Source: Azospirillum brasilense
Lineage (GTDB): Bacteria > Pseudomonadota > Alphaproteobacteria > Azospirillales > Azospirillaceae
Assembly: GCF_007827795.1 (NCBI RefSeq)
Contig: NZ_VITI01000011.1
Location: 62,001-126,000, forward strand
Length of the DNA: 64,000 nt
Direction: 5' to 3'
In this document: one piece after another, positions 18,061-26,740 of the stretch
Numbering within the stretch: position 1 is the first letter of the stretch
Layout: the number at the start of each line of letters is the position of its first letter
Position numbers and translations under genes: made by a program
Notes under the pieces: generated by a model
Seen by the model: only the letters and a program-made list of their open reading frames with translations
The model's database searches: none
Told to the model about the DNA's origin: nothing

Positions 18061-18350
18061 GCATGATCCATCTGTCGTCTTTCATCCTGTGCCTGACGGG
18101 CTTCGCCGCGCTGGCCTTCGCGATGGACCGTCCGCAGCACGACCTGTTCGGACGGTCCCTGCCAGCCCCCGCGACGGTTGCTTTGCGCGTCGGCGGGGCG
18201 GCTTCCCTGCTGGGGGCGCTTGGCCTCCTCGTGACGTGGCAGGGCTGGGGACTCGGCCTCGTCATGTTCAGCGGCCACACCAGCCTGGGCGCCGGCCTCG
18301 TCCATGGCGCCTTGATCGTCCAAGGGCGGCGGGCTGCCCGCCCAAATTGA
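18057..18350 (+). CDS. Small membrane protein, DUF3325-like
   Basis: A 97-residue protein with three hydrophobic segments and the DRPQHDLFGR loop that I associate with DUF3325. It starts inside the stop of the PepSY gene (ATGA overlap) and ends the operon. Probably an accessory membrane subunit of the PepSY protein. Confidence 0.72.
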   Translation: MSMIHLSSFILCLTGFAALAFAMDRPQHDLFGRSLPAPATVALRVGGAASLLGALGLLVTWQGWGLGLVMFSGHTSLGAGLVHGALIVQGRRAARPN

Positions 18351-18494
18351 GGCTACGCCTTATTTTTGACCCATTTTGTCGCGACCGGCCAGTTTGCTCT
18401 TTCCGTGCGGGCGCGTTGGGAGGATGATTCTCCACCGTATTCATCAGGTTCATCGTGCTTTTCGACGATTGCGCATCGTTTGGGAGGAGTACGC

Positions 18495-20561
18495 ATGCCC
18501 CGCATCCTCAATCATGCACCGTGGTTGGTTCTCGCCGTGTTGGGAGCGTTCGCGCTCGGCACCGTCGCCCTGGCGCGCGGCGAGACCATCAACGCCCTCT
18601 GGCTGGTCGTGGCCGCCGTCTGCACCTATTTGGTGTCCTACCGCTACTACAGCCTGTTCATCGCCACCCGCGTCATGCGGCTGGACCCGGCGCGCCCGAC
18701 GCCGGCGATGCGCCACAACGACGGGTTGGACTATGTCCCGACCAACCAATACGTCCTGTTCGGCCATCATTTCGCGGCCATCGCCGGCGCCGGCCCGCTG
18801 GTCGGCCCGGTGCTGGCGGCCCAGATGGGCTATCTGCCGGGCATGCTGTGGATTCTCGCCGGCGTGGTGGTCGCCGGGGCGGTCCAGGACTTCATGATCC
18901 TGTTCATCTCGATGCGCCGCGACGGGCGGTCGCTCGGTGAGCTGATCAAGGCCGAGCTGGGGGACATCCCCGGCGTCATCGCGCTGTTCGGCACCTTCAT
19001 GATCATGGTCATCATCCTGGCAGTGCTGGCCCTGGTCGTGGTCAAGGCGCTGACCAACAGCCCGTGGGGCTTCTTCACGGTCGCCGCGACCGTGCCGATC
19101 GCCCTGTTCATGGGCGTCTACATGCGCTTCCTCCGCCCCGGCCGGATCGGCGAGATCTCCATCATCGGCTTCTTCCTGCTGATCGCCGCCATCCTGCTCG
19201 GCGGGCAGGTGGCGCAGAGCGAGACCCTGGCGCCGATGTTCACGCTGACCGGGGTGCAGATCACCTGGATTCTGATCGGCTACGGCTTCGTGGCGTCGGT
19301 GCTGCCGGTGTGGCTGCTGCTGGCGCCGCGCGACTATCTGTCGACCTTCCTCAAGGTCGGCACCATCGTGATGCTGGCGCTGTGCATCCTGCTGGTGGCG
19401 CCGCCGATGAAGATGCCCAGCGTCACCCGCTTCGTCGACGGCACCGGCCCGGTGTGGTCGGGCAGCCTGTTCCCGTTCCTGTTCATCACCATCGCCTGTG
19501 GCGCGGTGTCGGGATTCCACGCCCTGATCTCCTCCGGCACCACGCCGAAGATGGTGGAGAACGAACTCCACACCCGCTTCATCGGCTACGGCGGCATGCT
19601 GACCGAGTCCTTCGTCGCCATCATGGCGCTGGTCGCCGCCTCCTGCATCGAGCCCGGCATCTACTTCGCGATGAACAGCCCGCCCGCGCTGCTCGGCACC
19701 ACGGCGGAGTCGGCGGCCCAGGTCATCAACAACTGGGGCTTCGTCATCACGCCGGAGATGATCACCCAGACGGCGCAGGACGTCGGCGAGGTGAGCATCC
19801 TGTCACGGGCCGGCGGCGCGCCGACGCTGGCGGTCGGCATGGCGCAGATCTTCTCCGAGCTGTTCGGCGGCAAGGCGATGATGGCCTTCTGGTACCATTT
19901 CGCCATTCTGTTCGAGGCGCTGTTCATCCTGACCGCCGTTGACGCCGGCACCCGCGCCGGGCGGTTCATGCTCCAGGACCTGCTGGGCGTCTTCTTCAAG
20001 CCGTTGCAGCGCACGGCGTCCTGGGCCGGCAACCTGATCGCCACCGGCCTGTGCGTCGCCGCCTGGGGTTACATCCTCTATCAGGGCGTGATCGATCCGC
20101 TGGGCGGCATCAACACTTTCTGGCCGCTGTTCGGCATCTCCAACCAGATGCTGGCGGGGATCGCGCTGATCCTGGCGACGGTGGTGCTGTTCCGGATGAA
20201 GCGCGAACGCTATGCCTGGGTGACCATGGTGCCGGCGGCGTGGCTGCTGATCTGCACCCTGACCGCGGGCGTGCAGAAGGTCTTCCACAGCAACCCGGCG
20301 ATCGGCTTCCTCGCCCACGCCGAGCGTTTCAGCACCGCCGCCAACGAGGGCCGGCTGCTCGCCCCGGCGACCTCGATGGAGCAGATGCGGCAGGTGATCT
20401 TCAACGATTACCTGGACGCGGCGCTGGCGTCGCTGTTCGTTCTGGTCGTTCTGGCGGTGCTGGTCTTCGGCATCCTGTCCTGCCTGAAGGCGCTGCGCAG
20501 CGACCGCCCGACCACTCGGGAAATCCCGACGGGCGGCGCCACCGCGCGCGCCGGGGATTGA
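18495..20561 (+). CDS. cstA: Carbon starvation protein CstA family transporter
   Basis: A 688-residue inner-membrane transporter with many hydrophobic helices. The CstA core is recognisable in YRYYSLFIATRVMRLDP, NDGLDYVPTNQYVLFGHHFA and AIAGAGPLVGPVLAAQMGY. Family members (CstA, BtsT) take up peptides or pyruvate under carbon limitation. GGGAGGAG precedes the ATG at 18495; an upstream in-frame extension to 18366 lacks these features. The YbdD/YjiX partner gene follows after 66 bases, the standard pairing. Pyruvate or peptide specificity cannot be told from sequence alone. Confidence 0.92.
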   Translation: MPRILNHAPWLVLAVLGAFALGTVALARGETINALWLVVAAVCTYLVSYRYYSLFIATRVMRLDPARPTPAMRHNDGLDYVPTNQYVLFGHHFAAIAGAGPLVGPVLAAQMGYLPGMLWILAGVVVAGAVQDFMILFISMRRDGRSLGELIKAELGDIPGVIALFGTFMIMVIILAVLALVVVKALTNSPWGFFTVAATVPIALFMGVYMRFLRPGRIGEISIIGFFLLIAAILLGGQVAQSETLAPMFTLTGVQITWILIGYGFVASVLPVWLLLAPRDYLSTFLKVGTIVMLALCILLVAPPMKMPSVTRFVDGTGPVWSGSLFPFLFITIACGAVSGFHALISSGTTPKMVENELHTRFIGYGGMLTESFVAIMALVAASCIEPGIYFAMNSPPALLGTTAESAAQVINNWGFVITPEMITQTAQDVGEVSILSRAGGAPTLAVGMAQIFSELFGGKAMMAFWYHFAILFEALFILTAVDAGTRAGRFMLQDLLGVFFKPLQRTASWAGNLIATGLCVAAWGYILYQGVIDPLGGINTFWPLFGISNQMLAGIALILATVVLFRMKRERYAWVTMVPAAWLLICTLTAGVQKVFHSNPAIGFLAHAERFSTAANEGRLLAPATSMEQMRQVIFNDYLDAALASLFVLVVLAVLVFGILSCLKALRSDRPTTREIPTGGATARAGD

Positions 20562-20627
20562 GTAGGGGCACACCGTTCCGTCACCCCCTCGGGGATGAGG
20601 GAGCGGCATTTTGGAAAAGGACGACCG

Positions 20628-20831
20628 ATGAGCGGCTTGAAAAGCAACCTCAGCCGGTTCCGCGGTTACTTCGAGCAGACGGCCAAGCTCATGATCGGGG
20701 TGCCGGATTACGACACCTACCTGGAGCACATGCGGACCCGGCATCCCGACCAGCCGGCGATGACCTACACCGAGTTCCTCGACAATCGTCTGCAGGCCCG
20801 TTACGGCGCTGGGAAGGCGGGGTGTTGCTGA
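20628..20831 (+). CDS. YbdD/YjiX family small protein
   Basis: A 67-residue partner of CstA-family transporters. It carries the family signature AKLMIGVPDYDTYLEHMRTRHPD, the middle MTYTEFLDNRLQARYG and a Cys-Cys C-terminus. The ATG at 20628 follows GGAAAAGGACG. The family's role is unknown, but it nearly always follows cstA or btsT. Confidence 0.88.
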   Translation: MSGLKSNLSRFRGYFEQTAKLMIGVPDYDTYLEHMRTRHPDQPAMTYTEFLDNRLQARYGAGKAGCC

Positions 20832-20844
20832 TGGGAGGCGTTGT

Positions 20845-20962
20845 CCCCTCTCCCCTCCGGGGAGAGGGTTAGGGTGAGGGGGGTGCGCATGGCGGTACGT
20901 CCGGCAAAAGCGCAACCCCCTCACCGGCCCTCCGGGCCACCCTCTCCCCAGAGGGGAGAGGG
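20845..20962. repeat. BIME-like palindromic repeat, copy 2
   Basis: Same architecture as the copy at 2854-3013. It has a CCCTCTCCCC/GGGGAGAGGG hairpin at each end, with GGGTGAGGGGG on the left and CCCCCTCACC on the right able to pair. The inner spacer differs slightly (GCGCATGGCGGTACGTCC). It lies between two convergent transcription units, where it may act as a bidirectional terminator. Confidence 0.85.
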
Positions 20963-20971
20963 TTATAAGCG

Positions 20972-21499
20972 CTAATTCGCCCCCACGGGTTCGAAGCGCA
21001 GGATGTCCGGGGTCCGCATGTCGGCGGGGATCGGGGCGTCCTTGGCGGCGCCGCGCATGGCGGTGGGCGGACGCGGCAGGCCGCTGCGGTCGCTGTAGTC
21101 GGGGGGCGGAGTCCAGGCCGCCGCTTCCTCCCGGTGCAGCATCGCCGTGCACAGCACGTCGAGCGCCGTCACCGCGGCGACCGTGCCCAGCGCCGTGGCG
21201 ACGTTCTCCCGGCGCGGGTTGCCGTCGTGATGCGCCGCCGCCAGAGTGGCGATGTCCAGCGCGTCCCCGGCGATCCGTCCCCACATCCAGGGGCGGGCGT
21301 CGCCCATCGCCAGCAGGCCGACGCCGGTCGCCACCTCGCGCGCGCCGTAGGCGCGGATCAGGCCGGCCTGATCCTCCATCCCCATCCAGCGGGCGAGGCG
21401 CCGGGCGGCCACCAGTTCGGCGACTCCCAACCCGATGCTGAACCAGCCCAAGCCGCGCGCCATCCGGTCCGCGGACGAATTCCTGCGGTAATACGCCAT
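20972..21499 (-). CDS. Small membrane protein related to cyclase/dehydrase-associated proteins
   Basis: A 175-residue protein. Short hydrophobic segments lie near residues 17-32 and 55-80 (ARGLGWFSIGLGVAELVAARR, RAYGAREVATGVGLLAMG). This reads like the N-terminal membrane part of larger SRPBCC-type cyclase/dehydrase proteins in related bacteria, but without that domain. The C-terminal 50 residues are proline-rich and polar. It lies 14 bases after the alcohol dehydrogenase gene, so the two are probably co-transcribed. Function unknown. Confidence 0.75.
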   Translation of the reverse strand: MAYYRRNSSADRMARGLGWFSIGLGVAELVAARRLARWMGMEDQAGLIRAYGAREVATGVGLLAMGDARPWMWGRIAGDALDIATLAAAHHDGNPRRENVATALGTVAAVTALDVLCTAMLHREEAAAWTPPPDYSDRSGLPRPPTAMRGAAKDAPIPADMRTPDILRFEPVGAN

Positions 21500-21513
21500 G
21501 GTGCGCCTCCCTG

Positions 21514-22686
21514 TTACGGCTTGAGCACGACCTTGATGCAGCCGTCCCGCTTGTCGCGGAAGGTCTCGTACATGCCCGGCCCCTCGGCCAGCCCCACGCT
21601 GTGGGTGATGACGAAGGACGGGTCGATCTGGCCCTCTTGGATGCGGCGCAGCAGGCCGTCGGTCCAGCGGTTGACGTGGGTCTGGCCCATGCGCCAGGTC
21701 AGGCCCTTGTTCATCGACATGCCGAAGGGGACCTTGTCGATCAGCCCGCCATAGACGCCGGGGATCGACAGCGTGCCCGCCGGGCGGCAGACATACATCA
21801 TCTCGCGCAGCACATGCGCGCGGTCGGATTCCAGCATCAGCGCCTGCTTGGCGCGGTCGTAGATGGAATCGAGCGTGGCGGTGGCGTGCGCCTCCATGCC
21901 GACGGCGTCGATGCACTTCTCCGGACCCTTGCCGCCGGTCAGCTCGTTCAGCCGCTCGACGACGCTTTCCTCTTCGAAATTGATGGTGATGGCGCCGCCG
22001 GCCTTGGCCATGGACAAGCGCTCGGGCACACGGTCGATGGCGATGACCTGCTTGGCGCCCAGCAGGACGGCGCTGCGGATCGTCATCTGCCCGACCGGGC
22101 CGCAGCCCCAGATCGCCACGGTATCGGTCGGCTGGATGTCGCACTGGGCCGCGGCCTGCCAGCCGGTGGGGAAGATGTCGCCGAGGAACAGCACCTGCTC
22201 GTCGCTCAGCCCGTCCGGGATCTTCACATGGGTGCGGTCGGCGAAGGGGACGCGCACGTACTCCGCCTGCCCGCCCGCATAGCCGCCGGTCAGGTGGGTG
22301 TAGCCGAACAGCCCGGCGGTGGCATGGCCGAACAGCTTGTCGGCCATCGCCTTGTTGCGGTTGGAGCGCTCGCAGACCGAATAGTTGCCGCGGCGGCACT
22401 GGTCGCACTCGCCGCACCAGATGGTGAAGGGAACGACGACGCGGTCGCCGACCTTCAGGGCGCTCTTCGCCTCGGCCCCGACATCGACGACCTCGCCCAT
22501 GAACTCGTGGCCCATGATGTCGCCCTTCTCCATGCCGGGCATGACGTGGTCGTAGAGATGCAGATCCGAACCGCAGATGGCGCAGGACGTCACCTTGACG
22601 ATGGCGTCGCGGGGCTGCTCGATCTCGGGATCGGGGACGGTGTCGTAACGGATGTCCGCGGTGCCGTGCCAGACCAGGGCTTTCAT
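21514..22686 (-). CDS. Zinc-dependent alcohol dehydrogenase (glutathione-independent formaldehyde dehydrogenase-like)
   Basis: A 390-residue MDR-family oxidoreductase. The catalytic zinc site is given by C38 in CAICGSDLH and by H60-E61 (MGHEFMGEV). Structural zinc cysteines are near 91, 94, 97 and 105 ([15 protein letters not shown]), and the nucleotide fold is WGCGPVGQM. The length and the CDQC/ERSN segment match the formaldehyde-dismutase-like subgroup. The ATG at 22686 starts the conserved MKALVWHG; a longer upstream frame is not conserved. Substrate unknown; detoxification of small aldehydes is plausible. Confidence 0.88.
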   Translation of the reverse strand: MKALVWHGTADIRYDTVPDPEIEQPRDAIVKVTSCAICGSDLHLYDHVMPGMEKGDIMGHEFMGEVVDVGAEAKSALKVGDRVVVPFTIWCGECDQCRRGNYSVCERSNRNKAMADKLFGHATAGLFGYTHLTGGYAGGQAEYVRVPFADRTHVKIPDGLSDEQVLFLGDIFPTGWQAAAQCDIQPTDTVAIWGCGPVGQMTIRSAVLLGAKQVIAIDRVPERLSMAKAGGAITINFEEESVVERLNELTGGKGPEKCIDAVGMEAHATATLDSIYDRAKQALMLESDRAHVLREMMYVCRPAGTLSIPGVYGGLIDKVPFGMSMNKGLTWRMGQTHVNRWTDGLLRRIQEGQIDPSFVITHSVGLAEGPGMYETFRDKRDGCIKVVLKP

Positions 22687-23022
22687 GGGGGTGCTCCGTG
22701 GCGGGGTGGGGAGGGGAGTAGCCGGCACGTCCTGTCGATGGCGGTGCCGGCAGGCCCGAACCGTGCCTGCCGGCACCGCCGTTTTCTGAAGAAGTGGGAT
22801 ATCCCAAGTCCAACTGGATCTGACGGCCGAAGGTTCCGCCGTTCCAGCCGCCGCCATTTCTGCCGCCGCCCCGGCCGCGCAGCGGAACCGCAGCGGAGCG
22901 GTGCCGCAATTTCATGCATAAGGTTTAATCAGGTCGGGGTGCTGCCTGCTCTTTGATCAATTGTGGAGCGGCTGCCCAGCGTTTCCGCGCCGTTCCGGCT
23001 GGCACGCCTCTTGCTCAACAGT

Positions 23023-23034
23023 CTTGTATACAAG
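23023..23034. promoter_or_regulatory. Perfect palindromic operator for the GntR regulator
   Basis: CTTGTATACAAG is a perfect 12-base palindrome 17 bases before the chosen GntR start. TTGTATACAA-type sites are typical of FCD-class GntR proteins. Its place next to the gene's own start suggests autoregulation. Confidence 0.7.
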
Positions 23035-23051
23035 ATTGGTGCGGCAGCCTG

Positions 23052-23729
23052 ATGACCCAGCTTCCCGACAGCATCGAAGACAGCGTGATCTCTGCCATCC
23101 TGGGCGGCCGGCTGCGGCCCGGCACCCGGCTGGGCGAGGCGAAGCTGGCCGAGGTCTACGGCGTCTCCCGCACACGCGTGCGCGAGGCGATGATGCGGCT
23201 GGAGACGCGCGGCATCGTCCATGTCAGCGCCCGGCGCGGCTGGTTCGTCGTCGAGCCCTCGGCGACGGAGGCGCGGGCCGCCTTCCAGGCGCGGCGGGTG
23301 ATCGAGACCGGGATGCTGCGCGACCTGCACACGCTGCCCGGCGACGCCGTCGCCCACCTGCGCGCCCACGTCGAGGAGGAGCGCGAGGCGCTGCACACCG
23401 GCCATGTCGGGTCGCGCACCTGCCTGCTCGGCGACTTCCACATCCACCTCGCCCACGCCTTCGGCAACGCCTTCCTGACCGACATCCTGCGCGACCTGAC
23501 CGCGCGCACGACGCTGGTCTCGATGCTCTACCAGTCCGACCAGGACGCCGCGGCGTCCAGCGACGACCACGCCGGCATCGTGACGCTGCTGGCCGACGGC
23601 GATTTCGCCGGCGCGGCGCGGCTGATGGACGAGCACATCCGGCGCGTCGAGGACGGCCTCGACCTTGCCGCCGCCCCCGATCCCCTGGCCGGCCTGCGCG
23701 AGATCCTCTCGCCCGGCGCCCCCGCCTGA
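23052..23729 (+). CDS. GntR-family regulator, FadR/FCD subfamily
   Basis: A 225-residue regulator. The N-terminal winged helix-turn-helix is about residues 10-70 (PGTRLGEAKLAEVYGVSRTRVREAMMRLE). The C-terminal FCD ligand domain contains metal-type histidines (FHIHLAHAFGN, DDHAGIVTLL, MDEHIRRV). The ATG at 23052 is preferred over 23085-equivalent or upstream starts because the palindrome at 23023-23034 would otherwise lie inside the gene. It directly precedes an amino-acid ABC importer, which it probably controls. Confidence 0.88.
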   Translation: MTQLPDSIEDSVISAILGGRLRPGTRLGEAKLAEVYGVSRTRVREAMMRLETRGIVHVSARRGWFVVEPSATEARAAFQARRVIETGMLRDLHTLPGDAVAHLRAHVEEEREALHTGHVGSRTCLLGDFHIHLAHAFGNAFLTDILRDLTARTTLVSMLYQSDQDAAASSDDHAGIVTLLADGDFAGAARLMDEHIRRVEDGLDLAAAPDPLAGLREILSPGAPA

Positions 23730-23776
23730 ACCCTTTCAAGTAACCCATTCCATCCAGAACCGGAGGAGTTAGAGAC

Positions 23777-24568
23777 ATGAAGCGCAGGACCCTGCTCGCC
23801 CTGGCCGTCGCCGCCGTCGCCGGCCTTTCCATCGCCCAGGCCCCGGCCGCGCGGGCCGACGCCCTTCAGGACATCACCACGCGCGGCACGCTGCGCGTCG
23901 CCGTCCCGCAGGACTTCCCGCCCTTCGGCTCGGTCGGCCCAGACATGGCCCCGCTCGGCTACGACATCGACGTGGCGAAGCTGATCGGCGCCAAGATGGG
24001 CGTGAAGGTGGAGCTGGTGCCGGTGACCAGCGCCAACCGCATCCCCTTCCTGCAGACCAACAAGGTCGATCTGGTCATCTCCAGCCTCGGCAAGAACGCG
24101 GAGCGCGAGAAGGTCATCGACTTCACCGACGCCTACGCGCCCTTCTTCAACGGCGTCTTCGCCCCGGCCGGCGTCACCGCCTCGAAGCCGGAGGAGCTGG
24201 CCGGCAAGACGATCGGCGTGACCCGCGGCGCCATCGAGGATCTGGAGCTGACCAAGATCGCCCCGGCCGACGCGGTCATCAAGCGCTACGAGGACAACAA
24301 CGGCACCATCTCCGCCTTCCTGTCCGGTCAGGTCGAGGTGGTGGCGACCGGCAACGTCGTGGCGGCGGCGATCCTCGCCCGCAACCCGCCGAAGCGGCCG
24401 GAGCTGAAGTTCCTCATCAAGAACTCCCCCTGCTACATCGGCCTGAGCAAGGAGCAGCCGGCCCTGCTGGAGAAGCTGAACGGCATCCTGGCGGCGGCCA
24501 AGGCCGACGGCTCGCTGAACGCCATCGCGCAGAAGTGGCTGTCCGCCGACCTGCCGAAGGACCTCTGA
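23777..24568 (+). CDS. Polar amino acid ABC transporter, periplasmic binding protein
   Basis: A 263-residue family 3 solute-binding protein. The Sec signal peptide is MKRRTLLALAVAAVAG and following, with cleavage near ARA at residue 27. The mature part shows the family pattern (TLRVAVPQDFPPFG, GYDIDVAKLIGAKMGV, VDLVISSLGKNAEREKVIDFTDAY). GGAGGAG precedes the ATG. First gene of a four-gene importer. The ligand is probably an amino acid, but its identity is not readable. Confidence 0.93.
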   Translation: MKRRTLLALAVAAVAGLSIAQAPAARADALQDITTRGTLRVAVPQDFPPFGSVGPDMAPLGYDIDVAKLIGAKMGVKVELVPVTSANRIPFLQTNKVDLVISSLGKNAEREKVIDFTDAYAPFFNGVFAPAGVTASKPEELAGKTIGVTRGAIEDLELTKIAPADAVIKRYEDNNGTISAFLSGQVEVVATGNVVAAAILARNPPKRPELKFLIKNSPCYIGLSKEQPALLEKLNGILAAAKADGSLNAIAQKWLSADLPKDL

Positions 24569-24579
24569 CGACGACAAGG

Positions 24580-24622
24580 GCCGGGGCGCCGCGGGTGGCT
24601 TCGGCCCCCACGGCGTCCCGGC
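24580..24622. other. Strong stem-loop between binding-protein and permease genes
   Basis: Arms GCCGGGGCGCCG (24580-24591) and CGGCGTCCCGGC (24611-24622) pair at 11 of 12 positions around a 19-base loop. It begins 12 bases after the binding-protein stop and ends 26 bases before the permease. The position suggests a 3' mRNA stabiliser or attenuator that lets the binding protein be made in excess. Confidence 0.6.
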
Positions 24623-24648
24623 GTACGGGGGGCTGACCGGAGGGCCGC

Positions 24649-25320
24649 ATGACCTACCGCTTCGATTATTCGTGGATCGCCGAATACTGGCCCGTCGTCC
24701 TGAAGGGGCTGGTGACGACGGTTGAACTGACCCTGATCGGCACGCTGTTCGGGGTGGCGCTGGGCATCGCCTGCGCCTGGACGCGGTCGCTCGGGCCGCG
24801 CTGGCTGCGCCCGCCGGTCGTCGCCTATGTCGAGCTGATCCGCAACACGCCCTTCCTGATCCAGCTGTTCTTCATCTTCTTCGGCCTGCCGTCGCTCGGC
24901 GTGCAGATGACCGAGTTCCAGGCGGCGGTTCTGGCGATGGTCATCAACCTCGGCGCCTACAGCGGCGAGATCATCCGCGCCGGCATCGAGGCCACCCCGC
25001 GCGGCCAGTTCGAGGCCGGGGCCAGCCTCGCCATGACCCGCTTCGAGACCTTCCGCCACGTCGTGCTGATCCCGGCGCTGCAACGGATCTGGCCGGCGCT
25101 GTCGTCGCAGATCGTCATCGTCATGCTCGGCTCGGCGGTGGTGTCGCAGATCGCGGCGGAGGACATCACCTTCGCCGCCAACTTCATCCAGTCGCGGACC
25201 TTCCGCGCCTTCGAGAGCTATTTCCTGACCACCGGCCTCTACCTGCTGCTGGCGCTGGCCCTGCGGCAGGCGCTGCGCGGCGTCGGAAAAATGCTGTTTC
25301 CGCGGAGGGCCGCGCGATGA
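24649..25320 (+). CDS. Amino acid ABC transporter permease (HisM/GlnP family)
   Basis: A 223-residue inner-membrane channel subunit. It has about five membrane segments, the family's VELIRNTPFLIQLFFIFFGLP motif and an EAA-like loop (GIEATPRGQFEAGASLAM). It overlaps the next permease by 4 bases (ATGA). It works with the second permease and the ATPase downstream. Confidence 0.93.
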   Translation: MTYRFDYSWIAEYWPVVLKGLVTTVELTLIGTLFGVALGIACAWTRSLGPRWLRPPVVAYVELIRNTPFLIQLFFIFFGLPSLGVQMTEFQAAVLAMVINLGAYSGEIIRAGIEATPRGQFEAGASLAMTRFETFRHVVLIPALQRIWPALSSQIVIVMLGSAVVSQIAAEDITFAANFIQSRTFRAFESYFLTTGLYLLLALALRQALRGVGKMLFPRRAAR

Positions 25321-25976
25321 TGACCTTCACCCTGTGGGACATCCTGCGCAACCTGCTGCTGGCGGCGCGCTGGACGGTGGTCCTCTCGCTCGTCTCCTTC
25401 ATCGGCGGCGGTCTGCTGGGTATGGCGCTGCTCTATCTGCGCATTGGCAAGGCGCGGGCCGGACGGATGTTCGTCCTGGGCTATGTCGAGCTGTTCCAGG
25501 GCACGCCGCTGCTGATGCAGCTCTTCCTCGCCTTCTTCGGGCTCGGCCTGTTCGGCATCGACGTTCCGGCCTGGCTGGCCGCCGGGCTGGCGCTGATCCT
25601 GTGGACGGCGGCCTTCCTGGTGGAGATCTGGCGCGGTTGCGTGGAATCGGTCGCCCGCGGCCAGTGGGAGGCGTCGGCCAGCCTCGGCATGGGCTATGTC
25701 CAGCAGATGCGCTACGTGATCCTGCCCCAGGCGGTGCGGGTCGCCGTCCCGCCCACCGTCGGCTTTTCCGTGCAGGTGGTGAAGGGCACGGCGCTGACCT
25801 CGATCATCGGCTTCGTGGAGCTGTCCAAGGCCGGCACGGTCGTCACCAACGCGACCTTTGAACCCTTCACCGTCTACGGGCTGGTCGCCCTGATCTACTT
25901 CGCGCTGTGCTGGCCCCTGTCCAAGAGCAGCCAGATTCTGGAAAGGAAGCTCAATGTCGCTCATCGCAATCACTGA
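25317..25976 (+). CDS. Amino acid ABC transporter permease (HisQ/GlnP family)
   Basis: A 219-residue partner permease with YVELFQGTPLLMQLFLAFFGL and an EAA-like loop (CVESVARGQWEASASLGM). It overlaps the upstream permease by 4 bases and the downstream ATPase by 23 bases. The tight overlaps indicate coupled translation of the three membrane-complex genes. Confidence 0.93.
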   Translation: MMTFTLWDILRNLLLAARWTVVLSLVSFIGGGLLGMALLYLRIGKARAGRMFVLGYVELFQGTPLLMQLFLAFFGLGLFGIDVPAWLAAGLALILWTAAFLVEIWRGCVESVARGQWEASASLGMGYVQQMRYVILPQAVRVAVPPTVGFSVQVVKGTALTSIIGFVELSKAGTVVTNATFEPFTVYGLVALIYFALCWPLSKSSQILERKLNVAHRNH

Positions 25977-26688
25977 GGTGAAGAAGCGCTTCGGCGACGT
26001 CGAAGTCCTGAAGGGGATCAACCTGGACGTCGAGCGCGGCGAGGTCGTCGCCATCATCGGCAAGAGCGGTTCGGGCAAGAGCACGCTTCTGCGCTGCGTC
26101 AACGGGCTGGAGATGATCGACGACGGCTCGATCATGGTGGCCGGCGCCCAGCTCATCAACGACGACCTCCACCTGAAGGCGCTGCGGCTGAAGGTCGGCA
26201 TGATCTTCCAGCAGTTCAACCTGTTCCCGCACCTGTCGGCGGGGCGCAACGTCATGCTGTCGCAGATGGTCGTCAAGAAGACGCCGGCGGGCGAGGCGGA
26301 GGCGATGGCCCGCCGCATGCTGGAGCGGGTCGGGCTGGGCCACAAGTTCGACGCTTACCCCGACCAGCTGTCCGGCGGGCAGCAGCAGCGCGTCGCCATC
26401 GCGCGGGCGCTGTCGATGCAGCCGATGGCCCTGCTGTGCGACGAGATCACCTCGGCCCTCGACCCGGAGCTGGTGAACGAGGTGCTGGCCGTGGTGAAGG
26501 AGCTGGCCGCCGACGGCATGACGCTGATGATGGTGACCCACGAGATGCGCTTCGCCCGCGAGGTCTGCGACCGGGTGGTCTTCATGCACCAGGGCCGCGT
26601 GCACGAGATCGGGCCGCCCGAGGAGGTCTTCGGCAACCCCCGCACCCCGGAACTCCGGCAGTTCCTGGGGGCGCAACTGGTCGTCTGA
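25954..26688 (+). CDS. Amino acid ABC transporter ATP-binding protein (GlnQ/HisP type)
   Basis: A 244-residue ATPase with Walker A GKSGSGKST (near residues 36-44), Q-loop IFQQFNLFPHLS, signature LSGGQQQRVAIARAL, Walker B ALLCDEITSALDPE and switch VTHEMRFA. The second Walker B residue is Cys rather than the usual Phe or Leu, which is tolerated. GAAAGGA lies just before the start, inside the upstream gene. Confidence 0.95.
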   Translation: MSLIAITEVKKRFGDVEVLKGINLDVERGEVVAIIGKSGSGKSTLLRCVNGLEMIDDGSIMVAGAQLINDDLHLKALRLKVGMIFQQFNLFPHLSAGRNVMLSQMVVKKTPAGEAEAMARRMLERVGLGHKFDAYPDQLSGGQQQRVAIARALSMQPMALLCDEITSALDPELVNEVLAVVKELAADGMTLMMVTHEMRFAREVCDRVVFMHQGRVHEIGPPEEVFGNPRTPELRQFLGAQLVV

Positions 26689-26703
26689 CTGGGGAACGAT
26701 ATC

Positions 26704-26726
26704 CCCTCTCCCGCCCCGGGAGAGGG
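26704..26726. repeat. Single-hairpin copy of the CCCTCTCC repeat
   Basis: CCCTCTCCC (26704-26712) pairs with GGGAGAGGG (26718-26726) over a short GC loop. It lies between the convergent ATPase and SGNH hydrolase genes and likely ends both transcripts. It is a half unit of the two-hairpin repeat. Confidence 0.7.
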
Positions 26727-26740
26727 ACTATCGGATAGTC

